The notes beneath the pieces are model-generated. The model did no database searches, was not told the DNA's origin, and saw nothing but the letters and a program-made list of their open reading frames with translations. 64,000 nt of DNA from RYN-230 sp963711705 (lineage in GTDB: Bacteria > Actinomycetota > Actinomycetes > Streptosporangiales > Streptosporangiaceae), in assembly GCA_963711705.1 (NCBI GenBank), contig CAVQFM010000012.1, positions 1 through 64,000 of the forward strand, written 5' to 3'. Both the position numbers and the translations under genes were made by a program. Position 1 is the first letter of the stretch; each line of letters begins with the position of its first letter. Positions 35,501-45,727 of the stretch are shown in pieces.

Positions 35501-36848
35501 GCGCTCGTGCAGCGCCTGGCCGTCCGGGGTGTGGATCGACGGTGACCAGCGCACCGCGCCGGATGGCAGCAGCTTCTCCTGGCAGCACTGGAGTCACACG
35601 TTCGAGTACGCGCTGGCGGCCGGTCCCGGGGACTGGCGGGACGCCGGATTCGCCGCGGCCGGCCAGGAGTACAACCACCCGCTGCTGGCCGCGCAGACCG
35701 GTATCCACCCGGGCCCGCTGCCCGCCACAGCCAGCCTGGGCGCGGTATCCGGGCCAGCCATGCTGACCGCACTCAAGCCCCGGGGCAACCCGCTCGCGGC
35801 CGGCCGCGACGGTACCCCGGACCGCGCCGGCGGCGTGACCGCCCGGCTGCGCGACCTGGGCCGCCGGGTCCCGGGCCCGGCCCGGCTGAGCCTGTTCACC
35901 GGGATCACCGCGGCGCACCAGACCGGCCTGGCCGAAGACGGCGACGGCCCGCCCGTCCCGGTGCTGCCCGGCGGCGAGGCCGAGGCTGAGCTCGGGCCGG
36001 CGGGCACGGTCACCCTGGGCTGTGCCGTTCCGGGGGGACCGCCCTCCGCCGCCCGGCCGGAACTCCCGGAACCGGCCCAGCCGGTGTTCACCCGTTACTG
36101 GCTGCACGGCAAGGGGCCGGCGCCCGCGGGCAACCTGCCGGTCGCGGTGCACCTGTCCCCCACCCGGGTGCCGCTGCCCGGCGGCACCGGCCCCGCGGTG
36201 GTCCGGCTGACCGTGGCGGCCGGGCCGGACGGTGCCGCCGGCGCCGTCGAGCTGGATGTGCCGGACGGGCTGGTGGCCGGGCCGGGCGGCCCGCTCCGCT
36301 ACCAGCTGCCGCCGCTGGGCTATGCCGAGTGGGAACTGAGCGTGCGCGGCCGGCCGGGGGCCGCCGCTGGGCACTACTTCCTGGCCGCGCGCATTCGCGA
36401 CGGGCTGGGCCAGGCCCACGAGGACGTGGCCGCCGTGCAGGTCGGCCTGCCCCCGGCGCCCCGGCCCGGCCAGCCGCTGGGCGAGCTGCTGCCGGCCCTG
36501 GACGCGGACCGCCGGGCCATCGCCGCCGACCTGGACGTCACCGTGCTCACCCCGGCGGTTGAGCTGCCCGCGGGCGGTGCTGGTGAGCTGGCGGTCCGGC
36601 TGGCCAACCGGGCGGCCTCAGCGGTGCGCGGCGAGGCTCAGCTCATCTCGCCGGTTGGCAGCTGGGCGGCGGTTCATCCCTGGACGCGCGGTTTCGCCAT
36701 CTCGCCCGGCAGCGGCGTCACTCTCCGTTATCATGTCCGGGTACCAGTTACTACCCGACGCGGCACGCAGTGGTGGGCAATGGTCAAAGTGATGTATTTC
36801 GGTCGGCTTCACTACACGAGCAGTATCCCGGTGGTCATCAGCGAATGA
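32511..36848 (+). CDS. GH38 alpha-mannosidase-like glycosidase, 1445 residues
   Basis: A very long family-38 retaining glycosidase. After an extra N-terminal beta domain (residues 1-105) the catalytic barrel begins with the zinc site HFHYDPVWW (about residue 115). The nucleophile aspartate is in LDAFGFDPGYPG (about residue 243), and the helical mid-domain has FGAHHDAITGTESDQVYLDL. Beta-sandwich domains follow, with zinc-region histidine-rich segments, ending in a NEW3-like domain (about 1360-1440, ELPAGGAGELAVRLANRA). No signal peptide or membrane anchor is seen, so it appears cytoplasmic, acting on imported mannosides or related glycosides. It is divergent from lacI with a shared operator, so it is likely induced together with the Liv operon. 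Confidence 0.88.
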   Translation: MRIASVEATELFGGTAPEPLQLVLVTVHGDGGRDAGPVQITVAGPAVSTPVPARLDLPAAGGEQTAEVGVRMAAPAGPGQRRPVTVIAEGAAGRAELAAEITVAEPGWTMWMVSHFHYDPVWWDTQGEFTESRLLLPDEHGRLPEVRTAFELVALHLAAARDDPDYKFVLAEIDYLKPYLDTHPADRAVLRQLIADGRVEIVGGNYNEPNTNLTSAESTIRNAIYGLGYQREVAGGDPRTAWMLDAFGFDPGYPGLMAAAGLASSSWARGPYHQWGPQRTVGDNRRMQLRSEFEWLSPDGRGLLTSYMANHYGAGWATQQAADLAGAQREALAQFRALAPVAATRNVLLPVGADHVIPSRWATAIHRDWNRRYVWPRFVTALPREFFAAVRAEAAERGIWLVPQTRDMNPVYPGKDVTYIDTKQAQRAAETAVAEGERLATLAWLAGAGYPAESLDKAWRQLVFGAHHDAITGTESDQVYLDLLGGWREAWERGAAARRDAAGYLAGQADTSGAGGLAALAVFNTLSWPRSGLVTAELEFAAPGPAWAGLRDHDGTGVPALAEGAQRHPDGSLARLTLTFRADGVPALGYRTYWVAATSGPAPGWEPQPGTVIENDRFRLAADPAQGGTLTGVTDRRTGTELLRPGGNELVLQEEYDQHPRWGEGPWLLSPKGPGTGSASASAKVTAQRCPLGARLLAELALGGLRITQETLLWDGAQQVEFRTHVDGSIGHDRLLRVRFPADVPGGLPVYQTATTAVGRPFGSIGADVAEHAFTLDNPAHEWFGIGSVARVGWPGPGGGQTAIGVAEVILPAPAARTDGLAIPNERRVAITSLVSALAGAGVTATCSWPDGPRYGAIDLDSNLPDVRIALGGPADNPWTARLLEASPDAAAALARQLARGGDARVWLPAAQSRAAAFAPGADVRGPRDLPVLVVAGPDLAAAVTALAADLADSVIEVTPVGEAADPLLASRSVALLNRGTPGSLVAPDGTLHIALMRSCSAWPSGVWIDGDQRTAPDGSSFSWQHWSHTFEYALAAGPGDWRDAGFAAAGQEYNHPLLAAQTGIHPGPLPATASLGAVSGPAMLTALKPRGNPLAAGRDGTPDRAGGVTARLRDLGRRVPGPARLSLFTGITAAHQTGLAEDGDGPPVPVLPGGEAEAELGPAGTVTLGCAVPGGPPSAARPELPEPAQPVFTRYWLHGKGPAPAGNLPVAVHLSPTRVPLPGGTGPAVVRLTVAAGPDGAAGAVELDVPDGLVAGPGGPLRYQLPPLGYAEWELSVRGRPGAAAGHYFLAARIRDGLGQAHEDVAAVQVGLPPAPRPGQPLGELLPALDADRRAIAADLDVTVLTPAVELPAGGAGELAVRLANRAASAVRGEAQLISPVGSWAAVHPWTRGFAISPGSGVTLRYHVRVPVTTRRGTQWWAMVKVMYFGRLHYTSSIPVVISE

Positions 36849-36906
36849 CAGAATCAGCCCGGTAGGGCGCCGGCCCCACCCCACCAACCAGACGGTCCAC
36901 GATGCC

Positions 36907-39417
36907 ATGACTTCTGCGGCCCCACCCAGCTCAGGCAACCTTCCGGCGGAACCCAACAGCTTCATCGGCCGGGAACGGGACCTTACCGAGCTAGCCCTGC
37001 TGCTCAGTGACGTGCGCGCACTGACCCTGTGCGGCCCGGGGGGAATCGGCAAGACCCGGCTGGCCCTGCGGCTGGCCTGCGATCTGGTGCCGGACTTCCC
37101 GGACGGGGCGTGGCTGGTGGAGCTGGCCGACACGGCCGACCCGGACCTGATCCCGCGGCGGATCGCCGCCACCCTCGGCATCCGCGAGGAACCGGACCAG
37201 CCGATGCTGGACACGCTGGCCACCGCGCTGCGCGGCCGGCGGCTGCTGCTCATCCTGGACACCTGTGAGCACATCGTGGACGGGTGCGCGGAGCTCGTGC
37301 ACCAGCTGCTGGCCAGCTGCCCGCAGCTGCGGATGATCACCACCAGCCGTGAGCCGCTGCGGGTGCGCGGGGAAACCGTCTGGCGGGTCCCGCCGCTGTC
37401 GCTGCCCGCGCACCCGCTGTCCCTGGCCGACCTGCCCCGGCACGAGGCGCTGCGGCTGTTCGCCGAGCGGGCCTCGGCGGCCCGGGCCGGCTTCGCGCTG
37501 GGCAGCGACAACGCCGAGGCCGTGGCCCGGCTGTGCCGGACGCTCGATGGCATGCCGCTGGCCATCGAGCTGGCCGCGGCGCGGGTGCGGGCCCTGTCGG
37601 TGGAGCAGATCGCCAGCCGCCTCGATGACCGGTTCCGGCTGCTGGCCTCCGGGGACCGCACCGCCCCGGCCCGCCAGCAGACCCTGCGGGCCGCGGTGGA
37701 CTGGAGCTATGAGCTGCTGAGCGAACCGGAGCAGATCCTGCTGCGGCGCCTGTCGGTGTTCGCCGGCTGGAACCTGGAGATGGCCGAGCAGGTCTGCGCG
37801 GACGAGCTCATCCCCGGCTCGTCGGTACTCGACCTGATGACCGCGCTGATCGACAAGTCGCTGGTCAGCGTGGACCACGAGCTGCGCAGTGAACCCCGGT
37901 ACCGGCTGCTGGACACCATCAAGGAGTACGCGGCCAGCCGGCTCTTCGCCTCCGGCGAGGAGGAGAGCGTCCAGCTGCGGCACCGCGATTACGTGCTGGC
38001 CGCCGCGGAGCACGTGGTGGCCCAGGCGTTCGTCCGCGGCGCACCGTCCTGGCCGGAGCGGGTGGCCATGTACCGGCAGGTCACCGCGGACCTGCCCAAC
38101 TTCCGGCTGGGCCTGGCCACCTCGCTGCGCCGCGGGGACATCGCGGAGGGCCTGCGGATGTGCGGCGCCATGCGCAACCCGTGGGTGACGCACGGCGATG
38201 TCACCGAGGGCGCGGAGTGGTTCGACCGGTTCCTGGAGCGGGCCGGCGGCGTGCCCGCCGAGGTGCGCGGGCCGGCCCTGGTGTTCCGCGGTGACCTGGC
38301 CTTCGAGCAGCAGGACTACGCGACGGTGAGCCGCTGCGCCAGTGAGGGGCTCGTGCTGTGCCGCCAGGCCGGCGACCCGCACGAGGCCAGCGCGCTGCGC
38401 CTGCTCGCCGTGGCCAGCCTGCGCGCGGGGAACGTGACCGATGCGGTGGCCCGGATCGATGAGGCGGCGGCCACCGCGCACAAGATCGGCAATGACTGGG
38501 AAGAAGGGCTGGCGCTCAGCATCAAGGCGGCGGGCATGGCCCGGCTGGGCAGCCTCCGCGAGGCGCAGGCCACCTACGAGGCCGCCCTGGACGTGCTGCG
38601 GGACAACAACGGCTGGGGGGTGGCCCAGGTCGAGTACGGGCTTGGCTCGGTCGCCCGGGCCCGCGATGATCACCTGGCCGCGATCGGCCACTTTCAGGCG
38701 GCGCTGGCGCTGTACCAGGAGATCGACGCCCGGCCGGAGATCGCCCGCTGCCTGGCCGGCATCGCCTCGGTGGCGCTGGCCCAGGGTGACCTTGGGCTGT
38801 GCCGGTCCAGCCTGACCGAGAGCCTGTCGCTCAGCCTGGCCACCGGGCAGCGGCTGCCGGTCGCCCGCGGCCTGGAGGCGTTCGCCGCGCTGGAAGCCCG
38901 GGCCGGCCACGCGGTGCGGGCGGCCAAGCTGGGCGGCGCCGCGCTGGAACTGCGCTCGGCCACCGGCCACCCGCCGTCGCGCGGCGCCGGGGCCCGGCTG
39001 GAAGACGTGCTGGAGCCGGCCCGCACCTCCCTGGGTGAGCTGCGCGCCAGCGCGCTGCTGGCCGAGGGCCGGTCGATGACGGCGGATGAGGCGGTCAGCT
39101 ACGCGATACGCGCGCCGGGCGCCTCCCCCGAGGACGCCAGCGTGGTGCCCGGGGACATGGTGCCCCGCCCGCGGGCCGGCAACGGGCTCGGTGCCGCGCC
39201 GCCCGCCCCGGCCGCCCCGAACATGCTGACCCCGCGCGAGCGGGAGATCGCCGGGCTGATCGCCCGCGGGCTGAGCAACCGGGACATCGCCCGCGAACTC
39301 GTCATCAGCCAGGCGACGGTGGCCCGGCATGTCGCCAACATCCTGGGCAAGCTCGGGTTCAGTTCCCGGGCTCAGGTCGCCGCGTGGATGGCCCGGCAGT
39401 CCGGGCCGGAGTCCTGA
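36907..39417 (+). CDS. NB-ARC/TPR transcriptional regulator with LuxR-type HTH
   Basis: An 836-residue regulator in the style of large ATP-binding LuxR proteins. The nucleotide-binding domain has Walker A CGPGGIGKTRLALRL (about residues 43-57), Walker B LLLILDTCEH, and MITTSREPLRVRGE (sensor). GLPLAIELA-like DGMPLAIELAAARVRALS follows. A TPR-rich helical array runs from about 390 to 690. The C-terminus is a LuxR-type HTH (LTPREREIAGLIARGLSNRD, then IARELVISQATVARHVANIL). No N-terminal DNA-binding domain is seen. The start ATG 36907 has no strong ribosome site. The next gene on the same strand, 246 bp away, is the P-loop-less adenylate-forming-like protein, a possible partner or target. Confidence 0.9.
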   Translation: MTSAAPPSSGNLPAEPNSFIGRERDLTELALLLSDVRALTLCGPGGIGKTRLALRLACDLVPDFPDGAWLVELADTADPDLIPRRIAATLGIREEPDQPMLDTLATALRGRRLLLILDTCEHIVDGCAELVHQLLASCPQLRMITTSREPLRVRGETVWRVPPLSLPAHPLSLADLPRHEALRLFAERASAARAGFALGSDNAEAVARLCRTLDGMPLAIELAAARVRALSVEQIASRLDDRFRLLASGDRTAPARQQTLRAAVDWSYELLSEPEQILLRRLSVFAGWNLEMAEQVCADELIPGSSVLDLMTALIDKSLVSVDHELRSEPRYRLLDTIKEYAASRLFASGEEESVQLRHRDYVLAAAEHVVAQAFVRGAPSWPERVAMYRQVTADLPNFRLGLATSLRRGDIAEGLRMCGAMRNPWVTHGDVTEGAEWFDRFLERAGGVPAEVRGPALVFRGDLAFEQQDYATVSRCASEGLVLCRQAGDPHEASALRLLAVASLRAGNVTDAVARIDEAAATAHKIGNDWEEGLALSIKAAGMARLGSLREAQATYEAALDVLRDNNGWGVAQVEYGLGSVARARDDHLAAIGHFQAALALYQEIDARPEIARCLAGIASVALAQGDLGLCRSSLTESLSLSLATGQRLPVARGLEAFAALEARAGHAVRAAKLGGAALELRSATGHPPSRGAGARLEDVLEPARTSLGELRASALLAEGRSMTADEAVSYAIRAPGASPEDASVVPGDMVPRPRAGNGLGAAPPAPAAPNMLTPREREIAGLIARGLSNRDIARELVISQATVARHVANILGKLGFSSRAQVAAWMARQSGPES

Positions 39418-39663
39418 GCCCGGAAAAAATCGGCCTACATACCCATCCGCAACCCGCGCCGCCCCGAAATACACACGGCACTGCATAGTTCGGCGGATGT
39501 GGCCCCGCAGCGTGCATACGTAGGGTCTTCACCAGAGTTCCGGTGGGTCCTGCGCGGTACGGGGGCCCGTGCGTGGCCCAGCGGAGCCCGCCGGGACGCA
39601 GAGCCAGGGCTCCTCCGGCCATCAGGAGGGGGATGGCCGGGGGAGCCTAGGAAGAGGGCCAGC

Positions 39664-40488
39664 ATGACGGGTACGGGCACGCATACCACGGTGACCCAGC
39701 GCCTGGTTAGCCTCGGGCCAGCCCGGGGCGAGCATCCCGCGCTGGTTGGTGGCGGCGCGGCCTGGCCGGGCCGGACGCTCAGCTACGCGGGGCTGGCCAT
39801 GATCCTGCAGACCGCGGCCGCGGGCCTGGCCCGGCGCGGGGTGCGCAGCCAGGACATCGTGGGTGTGTATGTGCCCGATGCGGTCAGTTACCTGCTGGCC
39901 GTGCACGCGGTCCGGGCGGCCGGCGGGATACCGTGCCCGATCGGCCGGGACGCCACCGTGGCCATGATGTCCGGCCAGCTCACCGACTGCGGCGCCCGGC
40001 TGCTGATCACCGCGGGCCCGCTGACCGGCGACGCGCTGCGCGCCGCCGACGACGCCTGGGTCCGGCAGGTCATCTCGTTCGATGAGGAGCCGGGCACGAT
40101 CCCGTTCTGCTCGCTGCTGTCCATGGGCTGGCGGCCGCCGGCCCCGGCCGACCCGGACGAGGTGGCCCTGCTGCCCTACCCCGGGGACGGGACGCTGGCC
40201 GCTGGCCCGGTGAGTTACCGCCAGCTCGCCGTGGACCTGCAGCGGCTGTCCGCCAGCGCGCCGATCACCGGGCGTGATGTGGTCCTGGCCGCCCCGCCCA
40301 ACGGCAACGGCCGGGACTACTCGGTACTGCTCGACCTGGCCCTGCTGGAGGGGGCCACGGTGGTGGCGGCCTGCCCGGAGAGCCTGCCGGACGCGGCCCG
40401 GGCGCACGGCGGCACGGCCGCCATCGTGCACCCGGGCACATCCATCCCGGCTGAGCTGGACCTGCGCGCGGTCACCGCCGCGTGCTGA
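39664..40488 (+). CDS. Short adenylate-forming (ANL)-like protein lacking the P-loop
   Basis: A 274-residue protein resembling the first half of acyl-CoA ligases. TLSYAGLAMILQTAAAGLAR, VGVYVPDAVSYLLAVHAVRA and ARLLITAGPLTGDALRAADD follow the ANL order. Where the phosphate loop (SSGTTGLPKG) should be, it has LLPYPGDGTLAAGPVSYRQL, so the Ser/Thr/Gly and lysine are gone. The protein ends soon after a remnant of the next ANL helix (GATVVAACPESLPDAARAHG). The frame is intact with a normal stop and an ATG at 39664 after a purine-rich site (GGAAGAGGG). It should not adenylate; a binding or regulatory role is possible. It lies downstream of the LuxR-type regulator. Confidence 0.75.
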   Translation: MTGTGTHTTVTQRLVSLGPARGEHPALVGGGAAWPGRTLSYAGLAMILQTAAAGLARRGVRSQDIVGVYVPDAVSYLLAVHAVRAAGGIPCPIGRDATVAMMSGQLTDCGARLLITAGPLTGDALRAADDAWVRQVISFDEEPGTIPFCSLLSMGWRPPAPADPDEVALLPYPGDGTLAAGPVSYRQLAVDLQRLSASAPITGRDVVLAAPPNGNGRDYSVLLDLALLEGATVVAACPESLPDAARAHGGTAAIVHPGTSIPAELDLRAVTAAC

Positions 40489-41953
40489 CCGCGTCCGCCC
40501 GGGTGGCCAGCCTGGCCAGCGCGGCGACGGCCGGGCCGGTGCTGAGCGCGATCACCAGCAGCGCGGCCACGTCGAACAGGGCGGCCACGCTGAACGCCGC
40601 CGAGACCCCGTGCACCAGCGCGTGGTGCGCGCCCCCGCCCGCGTGCCGGTAGGCGGTACCGAACACGGTGACCAGGATGGCCAGCCCCAGCGACCCGCCG
40701 ACCTGCTGCATGACGTTCACCATGCTGGACGCGGCGCCGGAGTCAGCCGGCGCCACCCCGGCCAGCGACGCGGCGGTGAGCGGGACGAACACCAGGCCCA
40801 TGCCCGTCCCGAGCAGCAGCATGGGACCGAGAATCCCGGCCAGGTAGCTGGTGCCCGCCGAGACCTGGGCCAGCCAGGCCATCCCGGCGATCACCGGCAG
40901 CATGCCGGCCAGCATCAGCCGGGTGCCGCCGAACCGGGGAATCAGCCGGGGCGCCGCGCGGGACACCCCGAACACGGTGAGCGTCAATGGCAGGAACGCC
41001 ACCCCGGCGGCCAGCGGGCTGAAGCCGAGGATCTCCTGGACGAACTGGGTCAGGAAGAAGAACATCCCGAACATGCCCGCCACCAGGAGCAGCCGGGCCA
41101 GGTAGGAACCGCTCCGGCCGAGGTCGGCGAACAGCCGCAGCGGGGTGATCGGCTGCCGGGCCCGGGCCTCGGTGAGCAGGAACAGGCCGAGCAGCACCAC
41201 GGCCACCGCGAACGCGGCGACCGCCACCCGGTCACCCCAGCCGCTGGCCGCGGCGCGGATGAACGCGTACACCAGCGCCGTCATCCCGCCGGTGGAGGTG
41301 ACCGCCCCGGTCAGGTCGAACCGGCCTGGCTGGCGGGCCGATTCGGTGACGAACAGCGGGGTCACGGCCAGCACCACGATGCCCACCGGCACGTTGACGA
41401 ACAGCACCCAGCGCCAGGACAGCCACTCGGTGATCACCCCGCCGAGGACCAGGCCGAGCGAGGCGCCGCCCATGGCCACGGCCGAGTAGATGCCGAGCGC
41501 GCGGGTCCGCTCGCGGCCCTCGGTGAAGCTGCCGACGACCAGCGCGAGCACCGCGGGTGAAGCGAGCGCGCCACCCACGCCCTGCAGCGCCCGGGCCACG
41601 AGCAGCATCCAGTCCGTGGTGGCCAGCCCGCCGGCCAGCGAGGACAGCGTGAACAGGGCGATGCCGGCCAGGAACACCCGGCGCCGGCCGAGGATGTCCC
41701 CGGCCCGGCCACCGAGCAGCAGCAGGCCGCCGAAGGTGAGGGTGTAGGCGTTCAGCACCCAGGACAGGCTCGCCGCCGAGAAGTTCAGCCCGGTCTGGAT
41801 GTGCGGCAGCGCGATGTTCACCACGGTCAGGTCGAGGATGATCATGAGCTGCGCGGAGAGCATGATGACCAGGGCCAGGCCCGGACGGCCGCGGCGCCGC
41901 GTCGGGCCCGGGCGGTGCATGGACACCACCGGCGATGCGGGGGAAGCAGGCAC
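40472..41953 (-). CDS. DHA2 (EmrB/QacA) family MFS drug exporter
   Basis: A 493-residue, 14-helix major facilitator. It starts at GTG 41953 with GGAGA upstream. Diagnostic blocks are MIILDLTVVNIALPHIQTGL (DHA2 TM1), AYTLTFGGLLLLGGRAGDIL with motif A (GRAGDILGRRR), ALQGVGGALASPAVLALVVG (motif C region) and SWRWVLFVNVPVGIVVLAVT. It should export drugs or other hydrophobic compounds in exchange for protons. It is divergent from the TetR gene; operator repeats lie in its promoter. Its 3' end overlaps the ANL-like gene by 17 bp, tail to tail. Confidence 0.92.
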   Translation of the reverse strand: MPASPASPVVSMHRPGPTRRRGRPGLALVIMLSAQLMIILDLTVVNIALPHIQTGLNFSAASLSWVLNAYTLTFGGLLLLGGRAGDILGRRRVFLAGIALFTLSSLAGGLATTDWMLLVARALQGVGGALASPAVLALVVGSFTEGRERTRALGIYSAVAMGGASLGLVLGGVITEWLSWRWVLFVNVPVGIVVLAVTPLFVTESARQPGRFDLTGAVTSTGGMTALVYAFIRAAASGWGDRVAVAAFAVAVVLLGLFLLTEARARQPITPLRLFADLGRSGSYLARLLLVAGMFGMFFFLTQFVQEILGFSPLAAGVAFLPLTLTVFGVSRAAPRLIPRFGGTRLMLAGMLPVIAGMAWLAQVSAGTSYLAGILGPMLLLGTGMGLVFVPLTAASLAGVAPADSGAASSMVNVMQQVGGSLGLAILVTVFGTAYRHAGGGAHHALVHGVSAAFSVAALFDVAALLVIALSTGPAVAALARLATRADAVSTRR

Positions 41954-41996
41954 AGATGTCTCCTATGGATTAGCGTCCTGGACCGATCAGGGGTAT

Positions 41997-42015
41997 CCTC
42001 CGGAACATCCGGAGG
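41997..42015. promoter_or_regulatory. TetR operator repeat 1
   Basis: Perfect inverted repeat CCTCCGG-N5-CCGGAGG (7-bp arms) in the exporter's 5' untranslated region between the divergent exporter and TetR genes. The same half site recurs in the second repeat at 42035, so the two are likely one regulator's sites. Confidence 0.65.
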
Positions 42016-42028
42016 TCATCTCCGCTTT

Positions 42029-42057
42029 ACTATACGGAGGGTTCCTCCGGTTAGCAA
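42029..42057 (-). promoter_or_regulatory. Exporter promoter with TetR operator 2 in the spacer
   Basis: On the minus strand TTGCTA (42057-42052), a 17-base spacer, then TATAGT (42034-42029) make a near-consensus primary-sigma promoter for the exporter. The spacer holds a second inverted repeat, CGGAGG-N3-CCTCCG (42035-42049), where bound repressor would block RNA polymerase directly. Confidence 0.65.
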
Positions 42058-42076
42058 CTGATTAATTGAGGACGGG

Positions 42077-42679
42077 ATGACGACAGGCACCGCGGGGATG
42101 CGCGCTGACGCGCGGCGCAACCGCCAGCGGCTGCTGGCGGCGGCGCTGGCCGCGTTCACCGAGCACGGCGCGGATGACGCGTCCCTGGACGAGATCGCCC
42201 GCCGGGCCGGCGTCGGCATCGGCACCCTGTACCGGCACTTCCCGACCCGGCAGGCGCTGCTCGAAGCGGTCTACCGCGACCAGGTCGAGGAGCTGTGCGC
42301 GAGTGCCCGGGAGCACTCGGCCAGCGCGGCCAGCCCGGCCGAAGCGCTGGCCGACTGGCTGCGCGCGCTGATGGTGTTCGGCGCGACCAAGCGCAACCTG
42401 ACCAGCAGCCTGATGTCCGGGCCGGAGGGCAAGCGCTCTGAGGTGGCCGTGTCGTGCAGCGCCATGGTCCGCGACGCGGTCAGCGAACTGCTGGCCGACG
42501 CGCAGCGTTCCGGTGAGATCCGCCCCGACGTGGACGCCGTCGACCTGCTCCGGCTGTCGCACGCACTTTCGGTGGCGGGCGAACTGCCGTCCACGCACGC
42601 CGACCAGCCCGATCGGCTGATGCGGGTGCTGCTCGACGGGCTGCGGGCCGCCGGGCACAGGCCCGGCGCCGGCGCCTAG
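42077..42679 (+). CDS. TetR-family transcriptional repressor
   Basis: A 200-residue repressor. The N-terminal HTH is RRNRQRLLAAALAAFTEHGA then SLDEIARRAGVGIGTLYRHF with FPTRQALLEAVY. The C-terminal ligand-binding domain is the usual TetR helix bundle (AEALADWLRALMVFGATKRN). ATG 42077 follows GAGGA. It is divergent from the DHA2 exporter, with two matching inverted repeats between them, so it most likely represses the exporter (and itself) until a substrate binds. The inducer is unknown. Confidence 0.92.
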   Translation: MTTGTAGMRADARRNRQRLLAAALAAFTEHGADDASLDEIARRAGVGIGTLYRHFPTRQALLEAVYRDQVEELCASAREHSASAASPAEALADWLRALMVFGATKRNLTSSLMSGPEGKRSEVAVSCSAMVRDAVSELLADAQRSGEIRPDVDAVDLLRLSHALSVAGELPSTHADQPDRLMRVLLDGLRAAGHRPGAGA

Positions 42680-42683
42680 CCGC

Positions 42684-43172
42684 TCAGTCCTCGTCCGGGC
42701 CGGCGTCGGCCGCCCCGTCCAGGCTGAGCCCGCCCAGATCGGGTGCCCGGTTCTCGTACGGCGTGCTCAGCACGATCGTGGTCCGGGTGGACACCAGGGC
42801 CGCGGCCCGGATCTGCTGGAGCAGGTCTTCCAGGTCACCGGGGGTGGCTACCCGGACCTTGAGGATGTAGTTCTCGTCCCCGGCCACGCTGTGGCAGGCC
42901 TCGATCGCGCTCAGGTGGGCCAGCTTCTCCGGGGCGTCGTCGGGGGCCGCCGGGTCGAAGGGCTTGATGGAGATGAACGCGGTCAGCGGCAGCCCGGCCC
43001 CGGCCGGGTCGACGACGGCCGTGTACCCCTTGATCACCCCGCGCCGCTCCAGCCGGCGCACCCGCTGGTGCGTCGCGGACACCGAGAGACCGGTCCGCCG
43101 GGACAGCTCGGTGAAGCTGATCCGGCCATCCCGGCACAGCAGCGAAACGATCCTGCGGTCAATCTCTTCCAC
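42684..43172 (-). CDS. Lrp/AsnC-family transcriptional regulator
   Basis: A 162-residue feast/famine regulator. The HTH is IDRRIVSLLCRDGRISFTEL, then SRRTGLSVSATHQRVRRLER, RGVIKGYTAVVD. The RAM effector domain follows (LTAFISIKPFD, IEACHSVAGDENYILKVRVA, LEDLLQQIRAAALVSTRTTI). It starts at GTG 43172. An acidic C-terminal tail (DGAADAGPDED) is unusual. It is transcribed towards TetR and is divergent from the sugar-ABC ATPase gene by 180 bp. Amino acids are the usual effectors. Confidence 0.9.
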   Translation of the reverse strand: MEEIDRRIVSLLCRDGRISFTELSRRTGLSVSATHQRVRRLERRGVIKGYTAVVDPAGAGLPLTAFISIKPFDPAAPDDAPEKLAHLSAIEACHSVAGDENYILKVRVATPGDLEDLLQQIRAAALVSTRTTIVLSTPYENRAPDLGGLSLDGAADAGPDED

Positions 43173-43352
43173 CCGGTAACGGTAGTCCGCCGGATGACAT
43201 CGCCGCCGCTGTGCGGGTAACGGCCTGATAACGGGCTTTACGCTCCGGTAACAGGCAGCCGCGTGATCTTAACGTGCGCAGGCAGGCCAGATACGCTGCG
43301 CGCCAGGGCAGGACCGCATCGGGCGGTACCGCCGGACCGCGATGGAGCGCTG

Positions 43353-45721
<2,369 letters not shown>

Positions 45722-45727
45722 GGCTGC

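Noticed and set aside
32355..36419. 1354-codon open frame on the minus strand opposite the GH38 gene
   Set aside because: It is made of Ala/Gly/Arg/Pro-rich sequence without domains and mirrors the codon bias of the real GH38 gene on the other strand.
36991..39486. 831-codon minus-strand open frame opposite the LuxR-type regulator
   Set aside because: Shadow frame; the plus strand has clear Walker and HTH motifs.
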